A stretch of 36,504 nt of DNA from an archaeon. GTDB lineage: Archaea; Nanobdellota; Nanobdellia; Pacearchaeales; UBA284. The stretch spans positions 1 to 36,504 of the forward strand of contig JAUWNL010000006.1 in NCBI GenBank assembly GCA_030612665.1, written 5' to 3'. Shown one piece after another: positions 16,720-26,403 of the stretch (within the stretch, counting starts at the first letter, position 1; every line of letters begins with the position of its first letter). Position numbers and translations under genes: made by a program. Below the pieces are notes generated by a model. It did not search any database and was not told the DNA's origin. It worked only from the letters and a program-made list of their open reading frames with translations.

Positions 16720-18770
16720 TTAAAAAGATAAAACTAGAAAATATAAGGAGTTATGTTAAACAAGAAATTGAATTTCCTAAAGGAAGTATTCTTTTGAGCG
16801 GGAATATTGGTGCTGGTAAAACAACTGTACTTCTTGCTGTTGAGTTTGCATTATTTGGGTTACAACGAGGAATTATTGACGGAGCTGCACTTCTTAGAAA
16901 TGGAACAAACAAAGGATCAGTTGAACTTGAAATAGAGATTAATAGAAAAAAGATTAAACTTAAAAGAACTCTCAAGAGGAAAAAAGATAGTATTGTTCAG
17001 GACAACGCAGTTCTTGAAAAAAATGGAGAAGAAAAAGAGTTAAGTGTTACTGAACTTAAGGCATTTGTTTTGAATACTCTTAATTATCCTCCCCAACTTT
17101 TGAAAAAACAGAATTTAATTTATAGGTATACTGTCTATACTCCTCAAGAGCAGATGAAGTATATTCTCCTCTCTAAATCAGAAGAGAGAATAGATATAAT
17201 AAGAAAAATTTTTAATATTGATAAATATAAGAGAATTGAAGATTCTTGTAATATCTTTATTTCTAAAATCAGAGAATTGAGCAAGCTCAAAGAAGGCCAG
17301 CTTTCTGATATGGATTTTAAAAGAAATGAATTGGCGAAGAAAAAAGCAAGTTTTGTGGAGATTGAGAAAGAACTTGAAAAAATTCTTCCTAAATTTGAGA
17401 AGATACAACAAGAAATAAAGGAAATTAAAAAAGAAAATGAGGAACTGCAGTCAGGTCTTAAAAAATTCAATGAGTTGAAACAAGATCTCGCTAAAGATGA
17501 AACAGAACTTCATGAGAAACAAGAACAATTAGGGGATTTTAGAGAATCTTTTGAGAGGATAGAAAAAATGGTTTTGAAATTGAAAAAAGAGGTTGAGATT
17601 AAAATTGATGTCAATTTAATTGGAAAAAAAGATATGTTTGAACAAGCGTATGACAAAAAGTCAGAAGAAGAAAGGAGATGCGGGAAAGAAATTTCTGGTT
17701 TTCTCGCTGTGAAAGCAAGGTTAGAATCAGATAATAAAAAGATTTCTTCTCTTAAGATTTGTCCAGTTTGTAAACAAGAAGTTAGTGAAGAGCACAGAAA
17801 GAAAATTAATGGAGAAATAAATACTGAGATTAAGAGGCTTGATAAGAATATAAAAGAAAAAGAAAAAATAGTTCATGATTTAAATGAACAAATTGAAGAT
17901 TTAGAAAAAAAACTTAAAGAAATTACAGAAAAGGAAAGAATTTTCGAAGGATTAAAAGTTAAAAGCTCTACTTTGAAAGAAAAGCAAAAAGAGAAAGAAG
18001 AATTAACAAAGAAAATTACCTGGCTAGAAAGAAAAGTTGATGAATTGAGAGCCACTAAACAACAAATCAAAGATGAAATTTTTAAATATGAGAATTTTGA
18101 GAATAATAAAAAGAAAATTGATAGGGAATTAATGGAGAAATTGGAGGAAGAGAAAGAGGTTATTCAAGAAAAGGCAAGTTTTGAAAAAGGAAAGAAAGAT
18201 GTGGAAATAGAAGTAAAAGAATTGGAACAAGAGATTAAAAGCAAGGAAAAAGTAGCTGAGGATCTTCAAAAGATTTCTGAGCTTAGAGATTGGCTTTCAA
18301 AACAATTTATTCTAGTTATGCAGCAAATTGAAAAACAAGTTATGTATAAACTTAATCTCGAGTTTAACTTGTTATTTAAGAAATGGTTTTCTATGCTTGT
18401 CGAAGATGCTCTTGAGGCAAGAATTGACATAGATTTCACACCTTTTGTTGAACAATCTGGATATGATATAAGTTATGCTTATCTAAGTGGAGGAGAGCGC
18501 ACTGCTCTTGCTCTTGCATACAGGCTTTCCTTGAATCAGGTTATAAATTCAATGCTCTCTAAAATTTCTACAAGAAGCATATTGATTCTTGATGAACCAA
18601 CAGAAGGGTTTAGTTCAGAACAACTTGATAAAATGCGCGAGGTTCTTAAGGAAATTAAGGTTGAGCAGTTGATTCTAGTCAGTCATGAATCTAAGGTAGA
18701 GAGTTTTGTTGATAATGTCATTAACTTCATTAAAAAGGCGAACGAGACTGAGGTACAACAAAATATTTAA
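16713..18770 (+). CDS. rad50: Rad50-like SMC-family ATPase
   Basis: Walker A GNIGAGKTT, zinc hook CPVCKQE, coiled coils, YLSGGERTALALAYRLSL, ILDEPTEGF. Confidence 0.93.
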   Translation: MLIKKIKLENIRSYVKQEIEFPKGSILLSGNIGAGKTTVLLAVEFALFGLQRGIIDGAALLRNGTNKGSVELEIEINRKKIKLKRTLKRKKDSIVQDNAVLEKNGEEKELSVTELKAFVLNTLNYPPQLLKKQNLIYRYTVYTPQEQMKYILLSKSEERIDIIRKIFNIDKYKRIEDSCNIFISKIRELSKLKEGQLSDMDFKRNELAKKKASFVEIEKELEKILPKFEKIQQEIKEIKKENEELQSGLKKFNELKQDLAKDETELHEKQEQLGDFRESFERIEKMVLKLKKEVEIKIDVNLIGKKDMFEQAYDKKSEEERRCGKEISGFLAVKARLESDNKKISSLKICPVCKQEVSEEHRKKINGEINTEIKRLDKNIKEKEKIVHDLNEQIEDLEKKLKEITEKERIFEGLKVKSSTLKEKQKEKEELTKKITWLERKVDELRATKQQIKDEIFKYENFENNKKKIDRELMEKLEEEKEVIQEKASFEKGKKDVEIEVKELEQEIKSKEKVAEDLQKISELRDWLSKQFILVMQQIEKQVMYKLNLEFNLLFKKWFSMLVEDALEARIDIDFTPFVEQSGYDISYAYLSGGERTALALAYRLSLNQVINSMLSKISTRSILILDEPTEGFSSEQLDKMREVLKEIKVEQLILVSHESKVESFVDNVINFIKKANETEVQQNI

Positions 18771-18792
18771 ACAAAAAAAGCTAAATTCTAGT

Positions 18793-20223
18793 ATGGTAAA
18801 AAGAGAGGCAATTTTCATTATAGTATGTTCTATCTTTTTTATATTTCTTCTATCCTTTTTATCTCCCTTGATTGTTTCACAGGGATATGATGCAATTACT
18901 ATCCAAGAAGAGAAGGTTATTAATGATGTTATTGCTAAAGAACTAAATATTCCTGCAGAATTTGAACTTAAGATTAGAAATAATCAACTTAGTGCAGATA
19001 ATTTTGAAATTTATTCATTACTTGATGTGATTATCACACCACTTGGAACCTTTGTGATTGAACCTTCTACTGTCAAGACTATAAAGGTTACTGTAATGCC
19101 AAGGACTAAGCAAGAGGGAAGGTTTGGGATTACTTACTATATTCGTGGAGAGAATGCTGGACCAGCACAAGCAAAACAAGATAGTTTAGTTATTGAAGTT
19201 TCTTTGTTTTCAGATATTGTGGGGATTAGTATTCCTAAAACCATTGATAGAGAAAGAACAGAATTAACTTTTAAGATTTCAAATCCTGAAAATATGGATT
19301 TTGGAAAGGGAACTGTTGTTGTTGAGAGTGATTTTTTTGATTTTGAAAAAAATGTTGACTTGGGCCCAGGAGTAAGCCAAGAAATAAAACCTGATTTGAA
19401 AGATTTACAAAATTTGGATGCTGGGGATTATACTATTAAATTTAAATTTAATCTTGATGATCATAAAGGAATCGAGCTTATTGCAGAGAGAGATGTTAAA
19501 TTAATTGAAGTAATAAAAATCACAGAAAGTGATTTTAAGAGAACAGGATTATTGAGTTATACGAGAAATATTATTAAGAAGAATGATGGGAATGTTGAAC
19601 AATATGTTCGTCTTGAAATCAGTCAATTTATTCTTGAAAGGATTTTTTCTAGATATAATGTTGAGCCAGATGATTCTTATTATTCTGGCTTGATGCATGT
19701 AGCTGTTTGGCAACGGGAATTAAAGACTGGCGAAACTCTTGAGATTAAAGCTACAATTGATTATACTATCCCTGTCTTGATTTTGATTGCCCTGATTATT
19801 CTTTATGTTGGAATACAAATTGCGAAGCGTCCAAGAATAATTTTAAGAAAAAAAGTTGTAAAGGTTAGGACTAAAGGGGGAGAATTTGCATTAAAAATAA
19901 TATTAATTGTTAAAAATATTGGTTCTATAGCAGAAGATGTTATTATTGTGGATAGATTACCTATGTCTGCAAAGATACATAGAAGGTTTAGTGTAATTAA
20001 GCCAGACAAAATTGAAGGAAACAGGCTAATCTGGAAGTTTGAAAAATTAATGCCTGGAGAAGAACATATTCTTTCATATGTTATCTATAGTAAAGTTGTA
20101 CCTATAGGAAAAATACATATTCCTAGAGCAGTATCACACTATACAGATGTTAAAGGCAAACGCAAGATCTCTTATTCTACAAAACTCTATGTTGTTCATG
20201 AACCAGTAATAGGAAAAGATTAA
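18793..20223 (+). CDS. Secreted/membrane protein with Ig-like domains and C-terminal TM
   Basis: N-terminal hydrophobic segment FIIVCSIFFIFLLSFLSPLIVSQG, TM IPVLILIALIILYVGIQI; start moved from 18706 to MVKREAIF. Confidence 0.6.
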   Translation: MVKREAIFIIVCSIFFIFLLSFLSPLIVSQGYDAITIQEEKVINDVIAKELNIPAEFELKIRNNQLSADNFEIYSLLDVIITPLGTFVIEPSTVKTIKVTVMPRTKQEGRFGITYYIRGENAGPAQAKQDSLVIEVSLFSDIVGISIPKTIDRERTELTFKISNPENMDFGKGTVVVESDFFDFEKNVDLGPGVSQEIKPDLKDLQNLDAGDYTIKFKFNLDDHKGIELIAERDVKLIEVIKITESDFKRTGLLSYTRNIIKKNDGNVEQYVRLEISQFILERIFSRYNVEPDDSYYSGLMHVAVWQRELKTGETLEIKATIDYTIPVLILIALIILYVGIQIAKRPRIILRKKVVKVRTKGGEFALKIILIVKNIGSIAEDVIIVDRLPMSAKIHRRFSVIKPDKIEGNRLIWKFEKLMPGEEHILSYVIYSKVVPIGKIHIPRAVSHYTDVKGKRKISYSTKLYVVHEPVIGKD

Positions 20224-20246
20224 AAATAGTTAAGTTATGCAAAATT

Positions 20247-20501
20247 ATGGTATTGGAATCTTTAGAAAAAGCTTTAATAGACTCAGTAAAGAATGGTTGT
20301 GGTGCTGTCGCACTTACTGCTTTATTTTATACTGTTTGTACTATTAATCCCCCAAGTGATTTTAATTTTTTAGATATGGGTGGTTTATCTTTGTTAATGG
20401 GAATTATAGCATGTTATGCTTCCTTGCCTTTCTATTTTATTCATTATCATACTAAGGAAAAGGAAGAGAAGAAAGAGGAAAAATATAAAGATAAGTTTTA
20501 A
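20247..20501 (+). CDS. Small membrane protein
   Basis: Two hydrophobic segments, charged C-terminus. Confidence 0.5.
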   Translation: MVLESLEKALIDSVKNGCGAVALTALFYTVCTINPPSDFNFLDMGGLSLLMGIIACYASLPFYFIHYHTKEKEEKKEEKYKDKF

Positions 20502-20525
20502 ATATGATTTTTTCTTTTATTTAAT

Positions 20526-21824
20526 ATGACTGGGACGAGTTTTATTTCAATAAATGAGGCAATAAAAAAGAAGAAAGGCAAGATAGCTATTCGTGGGTGG
20601 ATTTATCGCGAGCGCGGTTCTAATAAATTTAAATTTCTCGTTATCAGAGATTCAACTAATCTTATTCAAGTTGTACTTAAGAAAGAAAAATTCAAAAAAC
20701 AATGGAAAGAAATTGATGCTCTTCAAATTGAAGCATCTATTGAGGTTGAAGGAACTATTAAAGAAGATAAGAGAGCACCAATTGGATTTGAGGTTCAAGC
20801 TGAAAAGATAAAAATTATTGGCAAGTCAGATAATTTTCCAATTCAAAAAGACCAATCAACAGAATTCTTGCTTGATAATAGACATCTCTGGATTAGGTCA
20901 AGAAAAATGGTTTCAATTATGAAAATACGTTCTACAGTTTTTCAAGCTCTGAGAGAGTATTTCAATAATCTCGGTTATTATGAATTCCATTCTCCATCTA
21001 TTTCGTCTGTTGCTGAATCTGGACAAGAACTTTTTGAAGTAAAATACTACAATCATAAATTATTTCTTTCACAGACTTGGCAATTCCACGCAGAAGCAGC
21101 AATGTATGGTCTTGAGAAGATTTATACTATTGCTCCAAGTTTCAGAGCAGAAAAATCAAAAACCACGAGACATTTATCTGAATATTGGCATACTGAAGTT
21201 GAAGCTGCTTGGATGAATCTTGATGAACTTATGGACCTTGGAGAAGGAACTGTGAAACATGTCCTTAAAAGAGTTCTTGAAAAAAATAAAAAAGAATTAA
21301 AAATTCTTAATCGCGATACTAATATCTTAAAAAAATATCTCACAAAAAAATGGCCAAGAATTACTTATGATAAAGCTCTCAAATTGCTTAAAGAAAAAAA
21401 GAAAATGAAAATTCTTTGGGGCAAGGATCTTAGAACAATTGAGGAGGATAAATTAACCCAGATTTATGGGTTGCCTGTTTTTATTACACATTATCCAAAA
21501 AAAGAAATGGCTTTTTACAAACCCCGCGATCCTAAAACTCCAAAAACATCTATATGTTTTGATTTGATTGTGCCAGAAGGGTGGTGTGAATTGATTGGTG
21601 GTTCAGAGAGAGATACAAACATAAAGGAATTAAAAAAATCCTTGAAGGCAATAAAAGAAAAACTTGAAAATTATAGATGGTATCTTGACATAAATAAATA
21701 TGGGGCTATTCCGCATGCAGGATTCGGTCTTGGAACTGAAAGGCTTATTGCCTGGATATGTAAACTTGATTCAGTTAAAGATGCAATTGGATTTCCAAGA
21801 ACAATGTTAAGATATTCCCCTTAA
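20526..21824 (+). CDS. asnS: Asparaginyl-tRNA synthetase (class II)
   Basis: GWIYRERGSNKFKFLVIRDST OB-fold, YTIAPSFRAEKSKTTRHLSEYWHTEVEAAW, GFGLGTERLIAWICKLDSVKDAIGFPR. Confidence 0.9.
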   Translation: MTGTSFISINEAIKKKKGKIAIRGWIYRERGSNKFKFLVIRDSTNLIQVVLKKEKFKKQWKEIDALQIEASIEVEGTIKEDKRAPIGFEVQAEKIKIIGKSDNFPIQKDQSTEFLLDNRHLWIRSRKMVSIMKIRSTVFQALREYFNNLGYYEFHSPSISSVAESGQELFEVKYYNHKLFLSQTWQFHAEAAMYGLEKIYTIAPSFRAEKSKTTRHLSEYWHTEVEAAWMNLDELMDLGEGTVKHVLKRVLEKNKKELKILNRDTNILKKYLTKKWPRITYDKALKLLKEKKKMKILWGKDLRTIEEDKLTQIYGLPVFITHYPKKEMAFYKPRDPKTPKTSICFDLIVPEGWCELIGGSERDTNIKELKKSLKAIKEKLENYRWYLDINKYGAIPHAGFGLGTERLIAWICKLDSVKDAIGFPRTMLRYSP

Positions 21825-21865
21825 TTATTTTTAATCATATTATATTCAATCATTTTAAAATAAAA

Positions 21866-22309
21866 ATGGCAAAGAAAATGAAAAAAATAAAAAAGAAAAA
21901 GAGGATAAAGAAACTAAGAGTTAAAACACTTAAAACAAAAACAAAAAGAGATAACAAAAGACAAATTGCTTCGATTCTAGTCTGGGTTGCTATAGTATTG
22001 TTGTTATTCCAGGGAGTTTATTCAATTGTAGTACGAGATCAACTTGTTTCACAAATTGATGAACAGAGTATGCAAGAATTGACAGATATGGAAGTAACTG
22101 CAGATATGATGAAAGTAACTATTTTGTATATTGCAATACTCTGGATTGTTTTTGCGGTACTTTTCTTTCTTGTAAAGACAGGAGTTGAAAAGAAAAAAGT
22201 TGGTTGGGGCTGGTTATTGGCTTTATCAATAATAACTTTGTTTACAGGGCGTATAGAATCAGCAATTTTAGGAATAATCGCTTCAGTACTTTATGCAAAA
22301 AGCAAATAA
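21866..22309 (+). CDS. Small membrane protein with basic N-terminus
   Basis: KKIKKKKRIKK start, three hydrophobic segments. Confidence 0.5.
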   Translation: MAKKMKKIKKKKRIKKLRVKTLKTKTKRDNKRQIASILVWVAIVLLLFQGVYSIVVRDQLVSQIDEQSMQELTDMEVTADMMKVTILYIAILWIVFAVLFFLVKTGVEKKKVGWGWLLALSIITLFTGRIESAILGIIASVLYAKSK

Positions 22310-22395
22310 AGCAAGTGAAACAAATAAAGCAAGTGAAAGCAAACAAGTAAAAACAAAGAAAAAACAAGTAAAAACAAGTAAAAACAAAGAAAATA
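22303..22395. repeat. Short tandem/low-complexity repeat
   Basis: CAAATAAAGCAAGTGAAA twice (22303-22320, 22321-22338), then AAACAAGTA-type units. Confidence 0.7.
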
Positions 22396-22424
22396 AAATC
22401 CTCGAAATAAAGTAAAAATAGAGA

Positions 22425-23090
22425 ATGAAAATAAAAGAAATAGACTTGGAATGGCTTGGCCATGCGAGTATTAGAATAAAAAGTGGCAAGAAAGTAATTT
22501 ATATTGATCCTTATCAAATCTCAGTGAAGGAAAAAGCAGATATAATTCTTATAACCCACAGTCATTTTGATCATTGTTCTCTTCAAGATATTGAAAAAAT
22601 TGTAAAAGACGGCACAATTATTGTTTGTACTGCTGATTCTCAGAGTAAGATTGCTAGGATCGAGAAAAAAATTAAGATGGGATTAATTGAAGCTGGTAAA
22701 GGATTTAATGTTGGTAAAATTAAAATTCAGGCTATTCCAGCATATAATCTAAATAAAAAATTTCATCAAAAAAGTGAAGGGTGGGTTGGTTATATAGTTC
22801 AAATTGGTAGTGTTGTAGTTTATCATTCTGGTGATACTGATGTTATCAAAGAAATGGAAAAGCTAACAGGTTATTCAAAAAAAGGAAATTATTTTGTTGC
22901 TCTATTGCCTGTTGGTGGAACATATACTATGGATGCTGAAGAAGCATCTAGGGCTGCTTCAATCATTAAACCTACATTAGCTATTCCAATACATTGGGGT
23001 TCAATCATAGGGAGTAGAAATGACGCTAAGAAATTTGTTGAACTGTGTAATGCAAAAGGAATAAAAGCCGAGATTTTGGAAAAAAGTTGA
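22425..23090 (+). CDS. Metallo-beta-lactamase fold hydrolase (UPF0173-like)
   Basis: WLGHASIRI, ITHSHFDHCS, VYHSGDTDV, AIPIHWG. Confidence 0.85.
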   Translation: MKIKEIDLEWLGHASIRIKSGKKVIYIDPYQISVKEKADIILITHSHFDHCSLQDIEKIVKDGTIIVCTADSQSKIARIEKKIKMGLIEAGKGFNVGKIKIQAIPAYNLNKKFHQKSEGWVGYIVQIGSVVVYHSGDTDVIKEMEKLTGYSKKGNYFVALLPVGGTYTMDAEEASRAASIIKPTLAIPIHWGSIIGSRNDAKKFVELCNAKGIKAEILEKS

Positions 23091-23095
23091 ATATA

Positions 23096-23497
23096 TTAAA
23101 TATATTCTTCAAGATGAAGTTTTTTCATTATTTTTCTAATAGCTTTTTCAAGCCCCTTTCTTGGCAATTTTTCTGTTTCTTGTTCTGTTTCTATCACTAG
23201 ATTATCATTTATTTTTATAACTGCTTCTCTCAATTCCTTACCAAAACTCTCTTCATGATTTTTTCCATAAATAATTACTATAGAAATAACATATCTCTCC
23301 CCACTCTCCATTTCTGGAGCATAAGATATAGCATCTTTAATAGTAACATCTTTTTCTTTTATATATTTTTCAAGGACTACCCAGCTGTTTTCTCCATATA
23401 TCTTATAATTTCTTTTTATTAGTCTTGATAAGTCTTTTACATCATCTACTAAATTTCCTGTTCTGGGATTTATATTTATTTCTTCTTCGTTTTTCAT
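23096..23497 (-). CDS. Hypothetical protein
   Basis: 133-aa ORF without competing frame. Confidence 0.5.
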   Translation of the reverse strand: MKNEEEININPRTGNLVDDVKDLSRLIKRNYKIYGENSWVVLEKYIKEKDVTIKDAISYAPEMESGERYVISIVIIYGKNHEESFGKELREAVIKINDNLVIETEQETEKLPRKGLEKAIRKIMKKLHLEEYI

Positions 23498-23531
23498 CTT
23501 AAAATATTAAAGTATTAAATATTAAAATATA

Positions 23532-24671
23532 TTAAAATACAAATTGATAAATTATTCCGATGAGGAATATTAATATTAAAAGCCCGGCTATGAACCAATT
23601 TATTGGAAATTTATATTCTGGTTCTCTTTTTCCAGATTTTTTTGCTTTTATGGCCATGAGTACTATGAGAATTCCCCCAATACCTCCTGCAACAGCACCT
23701 GCAAATGAAATTATTTCTATGAAAGTTGCAAGATTAAAAATAATTATTGCTAAACCTATGAGCAAGACTGGAATAAATGTAAGAATCCATGACATGAGAT
23801 GTTTTATCTTTAAATCATACCAAAAAATTTCTTTTTGTGCTATTCCTACAGCAAGGAATGATGTGAACATAGTAAAGACTGCAAATAATGAAGTAAATCT
23901 GCCAAGGGCAAGAGTTGCAATTTCTGGAGTTGCCATGCCTTTGAAACCTATTACAGTTAATGTAAATAAAAAATAAATAAATATGGGAATTATCCCTCCG
24001 ATGATGATTGCTTTTTTCATTTTTCTTTTATTTTTTATAATTTCTTTCATCTCTGGGACAGCAGAAAAACCAAGATAAGCAAAAAGTATTGCTCCATAAG
24101 GATAAAAAAATCTAAAAAGAAGGTTTGGGTTTTGTGTATAAAAGTTTCCTATTTGTGCTTGGGGTAAAAAGAAAAGAGTTATTGCAATTACCATGGCAAT
24201 TATTGCTCCCAATCCTATTAATTCTCCTTTCCCGAGTGCCTTGAGACCAAGGAAGACAAGAAGAGACATTAATGTAAAAAAGATTAAAGAAAATAAGAGA
24301 TGATAAGGCAAGGAGGTTGTTCCAAGAATAACAAAACTAAGAACTTCACCTTCTCCAATCAAATATGCAGTAAGGGCTCCGTATTGAACTAATAACATTG
24401 AAATTAACATGAGAATTTTTCCTGATTTTCCAAGATAAATTGAAGCATAACCAGGCAATTGATGTTTTCCTTTAGTTCTTAGAATAATCTCACCAAGATA
24501 AAGATAAACAACAATAACTATTAAACCTATTCCAATTAAATTAATGAGTCCCCAAAAGAGACCAGCTTGAGAAATTACATAAGGAATTCCAAGGATGCCA
24601 GCTCCAATTATCATTCCTACGAGAATGGCTATAGCTTCTGCAGTATACAACCCCCTTTTCATATACTTCAT
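23532..24671 (-). CDS. Amino acid permease (aromatic amino acid / APC-type)
   Basis: AIAILVGMIIGAGILGIPYVISQAG and about ten TM segments. Confidence 0.8.
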   Translation of the reverse strand: MKYMKRGLYTAEAIAILVGMIIGAGILGIPYVISQAGLFWGLINLIGIGLIVIVVYLYLGEIILRTKGKHQLPGYASIYLGKSGKILMLISMLLVQYGALTAYLIGEGEVLSFVILGTTSLPYHLLFSLIFFTLMSLLVFLGLKALGKGELIGLGAIIAMVIAITLFFLPQAQIGNFYTQNPNLLFRFFYPYGAILFAYLGFSAVPEMKEIIKNKRKMKKAIIIGGIIPIFIYFLFTLTVIGFKGMATPEIATLALGRFTSLFAVFTMFTSFLAVGIAQKEIFWYDLKIKHLMSWILTFIPVLLIGLAIIIFNLATFIEIISFAGAVAGGIGGILIVLMAIKAKKSGKREPEYKFPINWFIAGLLILIFLIGIIYQFVF

Positions 24672-24726
24672 ACAAACACGGGGGGAAAGTATTTTAAATA
24701 CCTTATCTTGATGTATTTGTTATTTG

Positions 24727-24798
24727 GGCTCATAGTTCAATGGATAGAATGTGGGGCTTCGGACCCTGAGATCCAGGTTCGAATCCTGGTGGGCCCAT
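24727..24798 (+). tRNA. tRNA-Arg (UCG)
   Basis: GGGCTCATAGTTCAATGGATAGAATGTGGGGCTTCGGACCCTGAGATCCAGGTTCGAATCCTGGTGGGCCCA; anticodon loop CTTCGGA. Confidence 0.92.
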
Positions 24799-24814
24799 GT
24801 AAGATAAGGCTAAG

Positions 24815-25090
24815 ATGGGAAAAACAGCAAAGATAAATTTTGTATGTACAAAGATTGATCATCCAGAACAGCTTATTAAGAAGGGACTCTTTTATTATCT
24901 TGATAAATATGAACAGTTTGACCAAAAAGCTTTATTATATTTAAATGGATTTACAACTCATCTTCCGCAATCTATTGTTTGGCTGTTCAAAGGAAAGTTT
25001 AAAGAAAAAATAAAACAAAAACAATTAGAAGAACAACTAGAACAACTAGAAGAGAAAATTTTTCCATTATATCTTGGTATTTCTAAGTAG
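24815..25090 (+). CDS. Hypothetical protein
   Basis: 91-aa ORF between tRNA-Arg and RuBisCO. Confidence 0.45.
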   Translation: MGKTAKINFVCTKIDHPEQLIKKGLFYYLDKYEQFDQKALLYLNGFTTHLPQSIVWLFKGKFKEKIKQKQLEEQLEQLEEKIFPLYLGISK

Positions 25091-25137
25091 TAATTTTAAT
25101 TAGTAAACTTTAAAAGAAGGCTTTTGTTTATTTTTTT

Positions 25138-26379
25138 ATGAAGTATCTTGATTATATTTATCTTGGATATAAACCAAAAAAAGGAAAAAAAGGGGACTTT
25201 ATTTGTGAGTTTCATATAGATCCTTGTGGTTGTGATATACAACTTGCTGCTGGTGCTGTGGCATCTGAAAGCAGTATTGGAACTTGGACTGAACTTACAA
25301 CAATGACAAAGAAGATTCAGAAGTATGCTGCAAAAGTTTTTTTCATTGATAAAAAAAAGAATAAAATAAAGATTGCTTATCCTTATGATCTTTTTGAAGA
25401 AGGGAATATTCCCCAGGTATTGAGTAGTATTGCTGGAAATATTTTTGGAATGAAACTTGTTAAGGGGCTCAGGCTCAAGAGAATTGATTTTCCCCCGGGC
25501 CTTATTTCTAGTTTTTATGGACCCTTGTTTGGGATTAATGGAATTCGAAAGATTCTAGGAGTTTATAACAGGCCATTATTAGGAACTATTGTTAAACCAA
25601 AATTAGGATTAAATGATAAACAACATGCAAAAGTAGCATATGGTGCTTGGATTGGGGGGTGTGATATTGTTAAGGATGATGAAAATTTAAGTTCTTTGGC
25701 TTTTAATAAATTTAATAAGAGGATTGTTGAAACTCTTCGAGCTCGAAACAAGGCTGAAAAATACAGTGGTGAAAAAAAAGTGTATATGCCAAATGTTACT
25801 GCTTCAGTAAGTGAGATGATTAAAAGGGCGAAGTTTGTCAAAGCTCATGGTGGAAGATATATTATGGTTGATATTATTACTTGCGGATGGAGTGCTCTTC
25901 AGGAACTTAGAAAAGAAAATCAAGAACTTAAGTTAGTTATTCATGCTCATCGGGCTGGTTATGCTGCCTTATCAAGAAACCCGCATCATGGAATTAGTAT
26001 GATGGTTATTGCAAAACTTGCAAGATTAATTGGGGTTGATCAATTACATGTTGGAACTGCAGTGGGAAAAATGTTTGAAGATAAACGTGAGGTTCTAGAG
26101 AACTGTGATATTCTAAGAGGAAAAATGGATAACAAAAAGCCAGCAATGCCTGTTGCTTCTGGAGGTCTTAATCCACTTGATGTTCCGGCACTGTTGAAAA
26201 TTTTTGGAAAAGATTGCATTATTCAAATGGGTGGTGGAATCCATGGACATCCAATGGGAACACTTTGTGGAGCAAGAGCTGCTCGTCAAGCTCTAGAAGC
26301 CTCTCTCAAAAAAATATCTCTTTCTGAGTACTCAAGGAAACATCATGAGTTGGCTGTTGCATTAAAGAAGTTTAAATAA
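25138..26379 (+). CDS. rbcL: Form III-like RuBisCO large subunit
   Basis: GTIVKPKLGL, GGCDIVKDDENL, HAHRAGYAA, GTAVGKMFEDK loop 6 lysine, ASGGLNP, QMGGGIHGHP. Confidence 0.93.
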   Translation: MKYLDYIYLGYKPKKGKKGDFICEFHIDPCGCDIQLAAGAVASESSIGTWTELTTMTKKIQKYAAKVFFIDKKKNKIKIAYPYDLFEEGNIPQVLSSIAGNIFGMKLVKGLRLKRIDFPPGLISSFYGPLFGINGIRKILGVYNRPLLGTIVKPKLGLNDKQHAKVAYGAWIGGCDIVKDDENLSSLAFNKFNKRIVETLRARNKAEKYSGEKKVYMPNVTASVSEMIKRAKFVKAHGGRYIMVDIITCGWSALQELRKENQELKLVIHAHRAGYAALSRNPHHGISMMVIAKLARLIGVDQLHVGTAVGKMFEDKREVLENCDILRGKMDNKKPAMPVASGGLNPLDVPALLKIFGKDCIIQMGGGIHGHPMGTLCGARAARQALEASLKKISLSEYSRKHHELAVALKKFK

Positions 26380-26403
26380 AGTTTTCTTTATTTTTTTCTA
26401 TTC

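Noticed and set aside
18706-18792. N-terminal extension of the Ig-like membrane protein ORF
   Set aside because: Overlaps the rad50 3' end; the hydrophobic N-terminal segment begins properly at 18793
22303-22395. Possible CRISPR-like repeat tract
   Set aside because: Low-complexity A-rich tandem units without unique spacers
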